DNA of 57,879 nucleotides. Source: Marinilabiliaceae bacterium JC017. Its GTDB lineage: Bacteria; Bacteroidota; Bacteroidia; Bacteroidales; Marinilabiliaceae. Of the stretch, positions 1-8,481 are shown one piece after another. The first letter of the stretch is position 1. Every line of letters begins with the position of its first letter. The notes under the pieces were generated by a model, which was not told where the DNA came from, ran no database searches, and saw only the letters and a program-made list of their open reading frames with translations. Position numbers and translations under genes: made by a program. The stretch is from positions 1 to 57,879 of the forward strand of contig RHGE01000038.1 in NCBI GenBank assembly GCA_004296775.1, read 5' to 3'.

Positions 1-6
1 TTTTTG

Positions 7-140
7 CATTGCCCAAAAAAGTAAGCAAAAAACGCTAGTCAAATAAACGCTTCCACCCACCTCCTTGATGAATTTTTGCTAACCCACATGCCAGAATTCC
101 CGCATTCATCTTCGTCGCGCCAACGCCGGCCCGCTTATTT
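7..140 (+). repeat. Window-terminal inverted repeat, left arm
   Basis: This segment is the near-perfect reverse complement of 57746-57879 at the other end of the window, with only a handful of mismatches over about 134 bp. A further short match follows: GCTTCCCAACATCATGG at about 153-170 matches the complement of about 57608-57630, which on the right is separated by about 100 bp of extra sequence. No open frame of useful length and no transposase is present. It is probably one copy of a dispersed repeat at which the assembly ended, but an invertible segment cannot be excluded. Confidence 0.85.
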
Positions 141-203
141 GACTTGCCGGCCCGCTTCCCAACATCATGGCCTTTTTCGTATTTTTTGAGTAAATGCGAC
201 CTT

Positions 204-323
204 GTTATATGATAGACATTAGACTGATTTACATTACTCCCAATTTCAGACCATTAACACTTTCGGCTATTAGATAAATTGAAGTTATTTTTCAATTACT
301 TACACAAGTTTAACGAACTATTG
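204..323 (+). repeat. MITE-like repeat, copy A (5' end degenerate)
   Basis: Shares the internal block ATAGACATTAGACTGATTT and the 3' end GTTTAACGAACTATTG with the copies at 8340, 28640 and 57109. The left terminus is degraded, so no target duplication can be read. It is the only recognisable element in the otherwise gene-free first 514 bases apart from the terminal inverted repeat. Confidence 0.7.
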
Positions 324-514
324 ATTAAAATACAACGCTTGTAAAAAAATCAGTCTATGGCAATATTTTATACGGAAATAAGCAGTAACCCGGGGATTTG
401 AGGGTAAAGGTCTCTTGTGTTTTATCGATAGTGGGGTTAATTTTAACTACCTGCCTGAGTGAGGTTAATAAAGAGGTGGCTTAATTCCTTATTTTCTCAA
501 ATATAAAACCTGGA

Positions 515-2854
515 ATGACTGTTCGGTGGATGATATTGCTGTTTCTATGGGCGTGGAGCTCTACCATGTGGGGACAGCGGTATTTATTGAGGGGGCGTGT
601 AATTGATGCCCAAACCACCGAGACGTTACCGGGTGCCAATATTGTGATTCAACAAACCGGCACCGGGACTGTTTCCGATTCGGAGGGCTATTTTGAGCTG
701 CGGAATGTACGCACAGGGATGGCCCTGATGATTACCTATGTTGGCTATCAGTCGCACGAACACGTTATCAGACTGCCTAAAGATGCTTTCCTGGATGTGG
801 CACTGACACCGCTGGTGATTGAGCAAAAGGAGGTGTTGGTAAGGGGGGAACGGCCCCTGCACGAAAAGGCTGAGATGGGGCAGGTAACCTTGACCCGTGA
901 AGAGATAAAAGCTGCCCCCCGTTTCCTGGGGGAGGCCGATCCCATGAAGGTGTTACAGTTGACGCCCGGTATTCAGACAGCGACCGAGGGCGATGCGGGT
1001 ATTTATGTGCGAGGCGGCGGTCCCGGACAGAACCTGATTCTACTGGATGAGATGCTTATTCATTCCCCCAATCATTTGTTGGGTATTTTTTCGGTGTTTA
1101 ACCCGGCGACGACCTCTTCCATTGAATTAATTAAGGGCGGCATCCCGGCTGAGTATGGCGAACGGTTGTCGTCGGTGATTAAGGTGAGCTCGGAGATGGA
1201 GCCCGACACACTGTTTCACGGCGAAGCGACCATTGGGACGGTGAACACCAGTGCAGCCCTGCAGATACCAATGAAGGGTTATAACAAACTCACCCTGGGC
1301 GGACGCATCAGCCAGTTATCGTTGTATGAAAAAATGTCGGAATGGACGGGCGTGAATACCTCTTTTTGGGAACGCACGCAATACGACCTTTATGATATGA
1401 ATGGTCTTTTCCGTTTCCGGATAGGGGATAAAAATTATTTCTCGCTGGCGGGAATGACCAACCGGGATAAGTACCGCTACCAGAATAACACAGGCACATT
1501 TGTGTCGAAACTGAACTGGGGCAATACGGCTGGCGGCTTTAACTGGTACTATGTGGTGAATCCTTCCTATACCATCAAGCAACATGCCGGGGTGAGTAAT
1601 TATCAGTTTGAAATGGCGTCGACATTCAGGGAGTATAACCTCAACCTTTTTTCGGAGATCAACGATATTTATTATAAACAACAGCACCTGATTCAGGCCA
1701 ATTCACTGTTGATTAAAACGGGTTTTGAATACCATAAAACCCGGCTGATGCCCGACCGTATTGATGCTGATTTTGATGAACAAGCGGTGCAACGCAAGGC
1801 CGAACTGCACGGCCATGAGCTGGCTTTTTACTACCAGCAGGAGGTGCCCCTCAGTGATCGATTGCGGTTGAATACCGGGGTGCGTGCTACCTGGTTTGGC
1901 CACACGGGGCCTTATACCTCGTATGAAAAGAACAATGCGGGACAGGTGGTGGATACCATCCGCCATGGCAAAGAGGAGTTGCTCAAACAATACCTCACCA
2001 TTGACCCACGGCTGTTGCTGATTTATAAGCTAAAGAAACGCAACAGTGTGAAGGCCTCCTACACGGTAACTACTCAAAATATACACCTGGCAACCATCTC
2101 CAGTGTGTCGTTGCCAACGGACATTTGGCTGCCCAGCACCGTTACCATTCCACCCGAACGGGCACACCAGGTGTCGCTGGGATATTACCAGAGTTTCAGT
2201 CGCTGGAACTTTTCAACCGAATTGTATTATAAACGACTTATCAACACCATTGAGTTTGCCGGCGGATTGCTCACTACCGGCGACCAGAAAAAGATTGAGG
2301 AGAATGTGCTCCAGGGCAATGGCAATGCTTACGGTCTGGAGCTGATGTTGCGAAAATCGAGGGGTAAATTAACGGGCTGGGCGGCCTACACCCTGGCGCG
2401 CACCGACCGCAAATTCGATGAATTGAACGACGGGCGTACGTTTCCGGCCAAATATGACCGGCGGCACGATTTATCCATGGTGGCGGCCTACAAACTGAGT
2501 CCGCGCATCAAGCTGGCAGCGTCGTTTGTGTATGCGTCGGGGAATGCCATGACCATGCCCGAAGGACGTTACATCATCCAGGGAAATATTGTGAACGACT
2601 ACGGCAAGCTGAATGATTACCGGGTGCCACCCTACCACCGGCTGGATTTAAGTCTGACGTGGACCCTTCGTGAAACGGCCACCTGGACTTCGTTAATCAA
2701 TTTTTCCATTTATAATGTGTATAACCGTCACAATACCTATTTCATCTACTTTGATGTGGATGGTGACCTGGATGCTTATGACCTGGTTATTGAACCCAAA
2801 CAGGTAGCTCTGTTTCCTATTATTCCGTCAATTGCCTGGACGTTTAAATTTTAA
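515..2854 (+). CDS. TonB-dependent outer-membrane receptor
   Basis: A 779-residue TonB-dependent receptor that should import a substrate across the outer membrane using energy passed on by TonB-ExbBD. The sequence shows a signal peptide (about residues 1-20, ending MWG-Q), a carboxypeptidase-regulatory-like beta-sandwich (about 25-105, with the typical ITYVGYQS) and a plug domain (about 120-225, with IYVRGGGPGQN and IKGGIPAEYGERLSSV). A beta-barrel follows to the C-terminus, which ends in an aromatic residue (TFKF). Length is normal for the short, non-SusC class. The following gene encodes a DUF4249 lipoprotein, a common partner of this receptor class in Bacteroidota, so the two probably form one uptake unit. 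The substrate cannot be told from the sequence. Confidence 0.93.
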   Translation: MTVRWMILLFLWAWSSTMWGQRYLLRGRVIDAQTTETLPGANIVIQQTGTGTVSDSEGYFELRNVRTGMALMITYVGYQSHEHVIRLPKDAFLDVALTPLVIEQKEVLVRGERPLHEKAEMGQVTLTREEIKAAPRFLGEADPMKVLQLTPGIQTATEGDAGIYVRGGGPGQNLILLDEMLIHSPNHLLGIFSVFNPATTSSIELIKGGIPAEYGERLSSVIKVSSEMEPDTLFHGEATIGTVNTSAALQIPMKGYNKLTLGGRISQLSLYEKMSEWTGVNTSFWERTQYDLYDMNGLFRFRIGDKNYFSLAGMTNRDKYRYQNNTGTFVSKLNWGNTAGGFNWYYVVNPSYTIKQHAGVSNYQFEMASTFREYNLNLFSEINDIYYKQQHLIQANSLLIKTGFEYHKTRLMPDRIDADFDEQAVQRKAELHGHELAFYYQQEVPLSDRLRLNTGVRATWFGHTGPYTSYEKNNAGQVVDTIRHGKEELLKQYLTIDPRLLLIYKLKKRNSVKASYTVTTQNIHLATISSVSLPTDIWLPSTVTIPPERAHQVSLGYYQSFSRWNFSTELYYKRLINTIEFAGGLLTTGDQKKIEENVLQGNGNAYGLELMLRKSRGKLTGWAAYTLARTDRKFDELNDGRTFPAKYDRRHDLSMVAAYKLSPRIKLAASFVYASGNAMTMPEGRYIIQGNIVNDYGKLNDYRVPPYHRLDLSLTWTLRETATWTSLINFSIYNVYNRHNTYFIYFDVDGDLDAYDLVIEPKQVALFPIIPSIAWTFKF

Positions 2855-2953
2855 GCTGTTGAAAACTTTTGAATGAATAAAATAACTAATGAATCAAACA
2901 CTAAATTTTAAGTATCTGCAAAGAATACCAGAAAAACACTAATTGATGATGAG

Positions 2954-3070
2954 TAAATTAATTGACTATGGTTTTAACCGCGAATTAGACGAATTAAACG
3001 AATTTTAAACCACTGCGTGGTTTTATGAACATTTCATAGAAAAGCAATTCGTTTAATTCGATGGATTCAC
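2954..3070 (+). repeat. Dispersed repeat R3, copy 1
   Basis: Contains AACCGCGAATTAGACGAATT, then a CCACTGCGTGG palindrome, then CAATTCGTTTAATTCG, so the two ends are partly inverted. About 70 bp of it recur as a direct repeat at 3229-3300. The whole unit recurs in opposite orientation at 56550-56712. Confidence 0.8.
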
Positions 3071-3228
3071 TGTTGACAAAACACCTACGGGATAGGAATA
3101 TCCAAAGGAAAAAATGTTAATAACCCCGTGCGGAACTCGGAAATGATATTAACAACCTTGAAAAGGATTGAACTTATTTGTAATTGTAGAGAATCAATAA
3201 CTTTCAACCCTTGATTCGCATGATGTGC

Positions 3229-3365
3229 AAATTAAATTGACTATGGTTTTAACCGCGAATTAGACGAATTGAACGAATTTTAAACCACTGCGTGGTTTTT
3301 AATCCGATAAATCTATGGTTGGCAAAATGCTTGTAAAGCAAGCTTTATACACAAATGGGAAATGT
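3229..3365 (+). repeat. Dispersed repeat R3, copy 2 (partial)
   Basis: Direct repeat of 2954-3027. It is followed by GTAAAGCAAGCTTTATA and ATGGGAAATGT, both also present inverted in the copy at 56550-56712. Because ATGGGAAATGT belongs to the repeat, the in-frame ATG at 3355 is unlikely to be the start of the next gene. Confidence 0.75.
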
Positions 3366-3399
3366 TAGTAAAATATTAACTCAGAAAAAAGACCATCTC

Positions 3400-4263
3400 A
3401 TGTCAAAAAACAATTTGATGAAGATCCCATTTTCGTACATGACCATTGTTTTAATTTTCCTGGCTTGTCAGCCGGAGCTGGACATTGATCCCGAAGCATA
3501 CCAGCAAAAAATTGTGGTGGATGGCTGGATTGAAAATGACCTCAACGCCCATGTGAACTTAACCTACAGCTCACCTTACACGGGTGCCACCGATTCGGCG
3601 GCCCTGCGTAAACTGGTGATCTCAACCGCTAAAGTGACCCTGTTCGATGGCACCAATACCGAGGTGCTGATCCTGCGCCGCGACGAAACGTTGTTTCCCC
3701 CTGTTTTCTATCAAAGCCATACCATTAAAGGTGAAATAGGGAAAACCTATGAGTTGACGGTTTATCTCCATGGTGACACCATCACTGCCTCTACTACCAT
3801 TCCGGAGCCGCCCGAAATGACTAAACTGTGGCTGGAACCGGATGCCGAAGCCGACACCATGGGGGTGTTGAAAGTGGATTTTACCGACCCCATTGAAACG
3901 GTGGATTTCTACCGGTTCGAAACCAAGGAGCGTTCTTCCGAAGAGGGTTTCAGACCGGTGTGGTTACCCAACTATTCCGACAAAACATTCAACGGTGAGC
4001 AGGTATTACTAACCCTTTACAAGGGAAAAGACAATCCGCTGGCTTCAAAACAAGAATTTCTCTTTCACCTTAATAAACCGCTGACGGTAAAAGTGAGCCG
4101 CATTGACGAGGGGGCTTTTGAATTCTGGGACTCCTATGAAGATGAGGTGCTCAACGGTAAAAATCCCTTTGCGTCGTCAAATCGATCGGTGAAGCATAAC
4201 GTAGAAGGTGCCCTGGGCATCTGGTGTGGCTATGGGGCTTATTATTATTTGGTGACTTATTGA
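3400..4263 (+). CDS. DUF4249 domain-containing lipoprotein
   Basis: A secreted lipoprotein of the DUF4249 family, usually encoded next to a TonB-dependent receptor and thought to work with it at the outer membrane. The exact role is not established. The N-terminus has a hydrophobic stretch ending in a lipobox (IFLAC), followed by the family pattern of a conserved VVDGWIENDL segment and beta-rich repeats. The C-terminus reads GIWCGYGAYYYLVTY, typical of the family. I chose the ATG at 3400 (3418 is an equally good lipoprotein start) because the upstream in-frame ATG at 3355 lies in a dispersed repeat. It follows the receptor after a repeat-filled gap of about 545 bp, so joint transcription is possible but unproven. 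Confidence 0.85.
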   Translation: MSKNNLMKIPFSYMTIVLIFLACQPELDIDPEAYQQKIVVDGWIENDLNAHVNLTYSSPYTGATDSAALRKLVISTAKVTLFDGTNTEVLILRRDETLFPPVFYQSHTIKGEIGKTYELTVYLHGDTITASTTIPEPPEMTKLWLEPDAEADTMGVLKVDFTDPIETVDFYRFETKERSSEEGFRPVWLPNYSDKTFNGEQVLLTLYKGKDNPLASKQEFLFHLNKPLTVKVSRIDEGAFEFWDSYEDEVLNGKNPFASSNRSVKHNVEGALGIWCGYGAYYYLVTY

Positions 4264-4400
4264 GAAGATGAGATGTTGAAAAGGTGAGAATTTGAAAATT
4301 TGAGAAGGGGAAAATTTGAGAATTTGAAAAATTGAAAAGAGGAAAAGTTGAGAAACTGGGGAGGTGGGGAGATTGAGAAGGTGAAAAGAAGAGTTGTTTA
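4264..4400 (+). repeat. Low-complexity purine-rich tract
   Basis: Degenerate short-period repeats of the type TTGAAAA / GGTGAGAATTTGAGAA starting right after the DUF4249 stop codon. A similar tract lies at 57378-57440. It holds no gene. Confidence 0.8.
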
Positions 4401-4567
4401 TTACAATCGAATATTTCAACAACGAAAATAGAATACCTGCCCGTTATACCGTGTTTTTTTCAACGATTGAATGTTTTGCATAATTCCAGAGTGTTTATCC
4501 GAGACGCTTAAGTGTTTTTCCAATGTTGATTTAATGGATAATTTGGGTGAAAAGGGTGAAACAATAT

Positions 4568-5035
4568 GGCACGGCCATTCCGTTCAAACGGAAAGAGTGA
4601 AACAATCTTGCGCGACCACTCCGTTCAAACGGAAAGGGAGAAACAATTCTGCGCAGCCATTCCGTTCAAACGGAAAAGGGTAAACTGTTTTGCGCGACCA
4701 CTCCGTTCAAACGGAAAGCATGAAACAATTCTGCGCGGCCATTCCGTTCAAACGGAAAAGGGTAAACTGTTTTGCACAACCATTCCGTTCAAACGGAAAG
4801 AGTGAAACAATTCTGCGCGGCCATTCCGTTCAAACGGAAAGCGTGAAACAATCTGGCACGGCCATTCCGTTCAAACGGAAAAGGGTAAACTGTTTTGCAC
4901 AACCATTCCGTTCAAACGGAAAGAGTGAAACAATTCTGCGCGGCCATTCCGTTCAAACGGGAAGCGTGAAACAATCTGGCGCGGCCATTCCGTTCAAACA
5001 GAAAGAGTGAAACAAGCTTGCGCGATCATTACTTT
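4568..5035. repeat. Tandem array of eleven 41-bp units with a palindromic core
   Basis: The core CCGTTCAAACGG begins at 4580, 4621, 4662, 4703, 4744, 4785, 4826, 4867, 4908, 4949 and 4990 (the last with one change), so the spacing is exactly 41 bp each time. The core sits in a 16-bp inverted repeat TTCCGTTCAAACGGAA. The 25 bp between cores are themselves similar from unit to unit (GAAACAATTCTGCGCGGCC and variants). Units 5-7 and 8-10 match in order, giving a 123-bp higher-order repeat. Because 41 is not a multiple of three, the array reads open in several frames, but this is not coding. Confidence 0.95.
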
Positions 5036-5046
5036 TCTTCCCTAAT

Positions 5047-5083
5047 GAAAAAAGGCCGTCCTGTAAACAGAACGGCCTCTTGA
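5047..5083 (-). terminator. Rho-independent terminator of the 5100-6323 gene
   Basis: On the minus strand GAGGCCGTTCTG, a short loop, then CAGGACGGCC is followed by a run of T. It lies 17 bases past the stop codon of the lipoprotein gene. Confidence 0.85.
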
Positions 5084-5099
5084 TCGGTGATGGAATATA

Positions 5100-6323
5100 T
5101 TATTGGATTCCCATTTTTCCTTCCAATTCGGTGATAAACTTAGTGAGTTCATCCTCGAAGTTTTTCATGCTATCGGCAAAATAAGTTTCTGCATCTACTT
5201 TTGAATCATCGGCAAAGATAAACAGCAGGTCAATGTCTTTATGGCCGTTATCATCGGTAACAACGGCTTCTACCTTCGCAATCAGATTACCTGAATCGGC
5301 ATATTTAAGCTCCAGCCTAGTATGGTCGTTAATGGCTTTGACCAGCTCAGCCATTGCAGCTGCCTCATTGGTTTCCGGCATTTCAAAACCACCATCTTCA
5401 CCTGTTGTGCCATATTTCTGCATGATGGTTTGAATCTCTTTTGCTAACGCATCTCCGTCAACCACCCCGTGCACAACAATGTTTTCAATTTGAAGGGTTG
5501 TTTCCACGGTGTTTATACTTTCGGTGGACACCGATCCTTTTACCGAGAGGATATGTTCCACAATAATCCTTTTATCTTCTTTAAAAGTATAACGCCAGCT
5601 GGCTTCTTCATTATTGGTGTTTTTCAACTCCATTTCGAAAATAAACGGTAGCGGCGAGAAGGTAATATTAACCGACTGCGGAATGCCATTGCTATCAAAC
5701 GTATTATTAACCTCCAAAGTACCTATCAGCTCTTCCCCGACGGTCATTTCTGCTTTAAACGTTTCAACCAGTTCTATTTTCTTACCATTCATTTCCACCT
5801 GTTGACCAGCTTTAAAATCGGAAAGAATAAGTGTTGCGTTATTACTTTCAGCAGCAGCAGAAGCCGGGAAATGATAAGTAGCTGTTGCACCTTCGGTTGA
5901 ACTGTGAACAAACGTATTTTGTGCCTTGTCCCAATCCCATACACCACAACCTTCATCCCATAACTGAGACAAGAAACCCTGCTGATCCAGGCTAATCTCT
6001 TTCAGTATAGTCATCTGGTCCTGCAACGGCTCTTCATTCGCCATACTGGTTCCCAGTAAAGCCATCGCTTCAATGAGTTTGTTAGATGCCAACTCGGATT
6101 GACTATCTAACAATTGATTCATGTTAATGCCGGCAGTGGCAAAATCTGTTTCTGACAATGATTTTAAATCGCCTACCAGTTCTATCCCCTCTTCTTCAAT
6201 ATTCGCTTTATCCTTTTCAACACCAAGCGGACTGAATTTCTCCACTGTTTCGTCCTCACTGCATGAGGTAGCAAACACTACCAATGCAATAATGGCTAAA
6301 AGGTTTACGGCAATTTTCTTCAT
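5100..6323 (-). CDS. Uncharacterised lipoprotein, 407 aa
   Basis: I do not recognise the family. The N-terminus is a clear lipoprotein signal (MKKIAVNLLAIIALVVFATSC, lipidated Cys21) followed by an acidic stretch (SEDETVEKF), which in Bacteroidota is compatible with surface or periplasmic outer-membrane anchoring. The rest is acidic and soluble, with a beta-rich middle part (about residues 140-290) and an alpha-helical end. It is monocistronic on the minus strand: a terminator follows, and 530 bp of gene-free DNA lie before it. No enzymatic motif is visible. Confidence 0.75.
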   Translation of the reverse strand: MKKIAVNLLAIIALVVFATSCSEDETVEKFSPLGVEKDKANIEEEGIELVGDLKSLSETDFATAGINMNQLLDSQSELASNKLIEAMALLGTSMANEEPLQDQMTILKEISLDQQGFLSQLWDEGCGVWDWDKAQNTFVHSSTEGATATYHFPASAAAESNNATLILSDFKAGQQVEMNGKKIELVETFKAEMTVGEELIGTLEVNNTFDSNGIPQSVNITFSPLPFIFEMELKNTNNEEASWRYTFKEDKRIIVEHILSVKGSVSTESINTVETTLQIENIVVHGVVDGDALAKEIQTIMQKYGTTGEDGGFEMPETNEAAAMAELVKAINDHTRLELKYADSGNLIAKVEAVVTDDNGHKDIDLLFIFADDSKVDAETYFADSMKNFEDELTKFITELEGKMGIQ

Positions 6324-6798
6324 AATTCTATTATTTATTGTTTCCAGACTATTCTTTTCAACACGTATTATTGAAATCTCAGGGTAGGTAAAATGGTTGG
6401 GTTACGATTTAAAGACAATTGAAAATTGCTTTACACGTAGAACCTACTACGGTCAACTTTCCTAAAAGTTCTGTTTCACAGGTGATTTGTGGTGATTTTT
6501 TTGTCATAACCGTTTCCGATTTTCTGAAAACGGCCGCTGCTATTGGGAAACCGTTCAATGGGATTCATTATTAATCTAATTGTTTGATCTCCTTTTAAAA
6601 GGCCTTGGGATGAGTTTTAGGAGTAATGGTTGACCTTTAGGTCTTTTGTCTATCACATAAGCTATCATTGCACTCAATCTTTAGGAGCATTAGAGGATAA
6701 AAAATAACGACCTGCTATGAATGACAAACGGAATATGAGGATTTGATTGGAGGCGATACAAAGGAAAAAATGATGAAATTTCCAATTTGATAGACAAG
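6324..6798. other. Gene-free stretch
   Basis: About 475 bp with no credible open frame, RNA gene or copy of the window's repeat families. It should contain the promoter of the minus-strand lipoprotein, but I see no convincing TAnnTTTG box. Confidence 0.6.
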
Positions 6799-6827
6799 TA
6801 AAAGGGGCTCCGTTAGAAACCCCTGGT
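6799..6827 (-). terminator. Probable terminator of the DUF3179 gene
   Basis: On the minus strand AGGGGTTTC pairs imperfectly with GGAGCCCCT and is followed by TTTTACTT. It lies about 30 bases past the stop codon. Confidence 0.6.
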
Positions 6828-6857
6828 TTAAAAAAATCTTGCTTAAAGTGGAAAAAA

Positions 6858-7991
6858 TTAAGCTGCTGGTTTTATCGCAAATGATTCAAACCGGTAGACG
6901 CGTGCCACCCCGTTGATAAAAATGGCATGCACCCGTTCTTTCGCATGGAGCCGATCATCCTCGTACTTCACATCAAAAATTAAACGGGCCGAGTTCCTGT
7001 AATCGCCATAGGGATAATTGCCATACGAACGTGCATGACCTGTGGCAGATGACATGAGCCAGGTATCGGGGTACAACTGTTTCCAGGTGGACCAGGTGGT
7101 TTCAACCAGGTGAAAATGCTTTTGACTCTTTCCGGACAACTCACCAAAAACACCCTTATCCAACAACTGCGACCACCGGGTATGGGTTTTCCTATCGTAG
7201 GGTACAATGTTGCTGTTATATAATAACCCGGATACCCCAAATGTGGAGATAACACCCTGTATTTTCCGGTCCCAGGCGGCGGCTGTTCCGGTTAGCGGAC
7301 AATAGATGATGGCAAAAGCGGTGTCGTCAACCTGGTCATTAACGATCTCATGCCAGTCCAGAATGTCATGCGGGTACGCTCTTATTTCATCACCTATCTT
7401 AATGCCCACCACCAGGTCGGTGCCTTTAAGAAAGCTTTCCTGCCCGGCAGCATCAGTGAACATGGGATTATCCACCGACGGAATGCCATCAATACCGGGG
7501 CCACCTGACACCACTTCATTTTTAGGCACCAGCCATCCGTCTGTACCGGTAATGGTTTCTCCCGCATGTTTCCCGGGATCATTATCGGGGTAGATCTCCG
7601 TTCCCGGAAAAAACGTGGCAATGGAAAACCAATAGCCCATGATGGCATTGGTAGCCACGAGTTGCTGTCCTTTGTCGGGGCCTTCTACGGCTTCGCCAAA
7701 AATATCCCATTGATTCCCTTTTTCATCTTCCATAATAATTGGGAAACCAGCATCAGAAGCCACAAAATTGTGTAACTCACCGTTTACTTTCCTGGAAAAA
7801 GAAACAATGAAGTTATTAACAGCATCACCGGCCAGCACCAGCTGTTGTCCCTGGAATTCATCTTCTATCACCACCACGCCTGGTACCGCATTATGGGTAT
7901 TAAATTTTGGCAGTAGCATATCCTCATCGCCCTTTTCACAGGAACCGGCCCATACTATCAGTGCCCCCAGAAATAAACCTATTCGTTTCAT
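6858..7991 (-). CDS. DUF3179 domain-containing lipoprotein
   Basis: A secreted lipoprotein of the DUF3179 family, whose biochemical role is unknown. Family hallmarks are DGIPSVDNPMF, GDEIRAYPHDILDWHEIVND, the YCPLTGTAAAWDR segment and SGLLYNSNIVPYDR. They are followed by TRWSQ and the YPDTWLMSS..YGNYPYGDY region. The lipobox is WAGSC with Cys18. I placed the start at the ATG at 7991 rather than the GTG six bases upstream, because a purine-rich GAGGAGGAG lies at the right distance before the ATG. It is transcribed alone. Confidence 0.88.
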   Translation of the reverse strand: MKRIGLFLGALIVWAGSCEKGDEDMLLPKFNTHNAVPGVVVIEDEFQGQQLVLAGDAVNNFIVSFSRKVNGELHNFVASDAGFPIIMEDEKGNQWDIFGEAVEGPDKGQQLVATNAIMGYWFSIATFFPGTEIYPDNDPGKHAGETITGTDGWLVPKNEVVSGGPGIDGIPSVDNPMFTDAAGQESFLKGTDLVVGIKIGDEIRAYPHDILDWHEIVNDQVDDTAFAIIYCPLTGTAAAWDRKIQGVISTFGVSGLLYNSNIVPYDRKTHTRWSQLLDKGVFGELSGKSQKHFHLVETTWSTWKQLYPDTWLMSSATGHARSYGNYPYGDYRNSARLIFDVKYEDDRLHAKERVHAIFINGVARVYRFESFAIKPAA

Positions 7992-8283
7992 ACTCACTCC
8001 TCCTCACCATTTTATCCTTACTCCTAAATTTATTCGATATGTTGTTGATAACGGTGTACCGTTTAATTGTCGGTAGAGAGGCAGCTAGCCACCGAAATAA
8101 AAATCCAACAAATCAGCCGGTGAATAGGTAAGTGACGGCGTGAAGTAAAACCAGTTGTCACCCGTTGCCGGCACTTCTCTCCCACCCACATTCTCTCTTC
8201 GGTTTAAAACATTAGTCGTTTAAAAACAAAAAACCTATCAACAAATGATAAAAAGTGAATTATTGAAAGAAGTGAATTTGCAT
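7992..8283. other. Gene-free stretch
   Basis: About 290 bp upstream of the DUF3179 gene. Nothing recognisable beyond the purine-rich ribosome-binding site next to its start. Confidence 0.5.
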
Positions 8284-8323
8284 TAAAAAAGGCCAACTCA
8301 CGGTGATGAGTCGACCTTTTTAA
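8284..8323 (-). terminator. Terminator originally serving gltBD
   Basis: On the minus strand AAAAAGGTCGACTCATCACC, then GTGAGTTGGCC and six T residues form a strong stem followed by a T run. It is the first terminator downstream of gltD, but is separated from the gltD stop codon by the MITE at 8340-8475. Confidence 0.8.
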
Positions 8324-8339
8324 ACAGAAACAACCTTTA

Positions 8340-8475
8340 CAATAAATCGTTAAATTTTAGATAATAGAACCTAGACTGATTTACATCAATCTCACTTTTT
8401 GGCCCTTAATAGTTTTGACAATCAAGGAAGCACAAACTATTTTTCAGTTAATTACAAAAGCTAAACGAACTATTG
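8340..8475 (+). mobile_element. MITE-like element, copy B, with 6-bp target duplication
   Basis: A 136-bp non-coding element with ends CAATAAATCGTTAAA and CTAAACGAACTATTG, which are imperfect inverted repeats. It is flanked by CCTTTA on both sides (8334-8339 and 8476-8481), read as a target-site duplication. The right-hand duplication abuts the stop codon of gltD, so the element landed directly behind that gene. Confidence 0.85.
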
Positions 8476-8481
8476 CCTTTA

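Noticed and set aside
7-140. Insertion sequence end with transposase
   Set aside because: No transposase frame is present next to either arm, so only a repeat of unknown nature can be claimed.
3355-3399. N-terminal extension of the DUF4249 lipoprotein
   Set aside because: The upstream ATG lies in dispersed repeat R3 and would push the lipobox too far from the start.
4471-5010. Open reading frames of 70-106 codons with IPFKRK / HSVQTE repeats
   Set aside because: They are the 41-bp array read in three frames; the period is not a multiple of three and no start context or domain supports translation.
4568-5035. CRISPR array
   Set aside because: The stretches between palindromic cores are themselves similar repeats of constant length, not unique spacers, and no cas gene is in the window.
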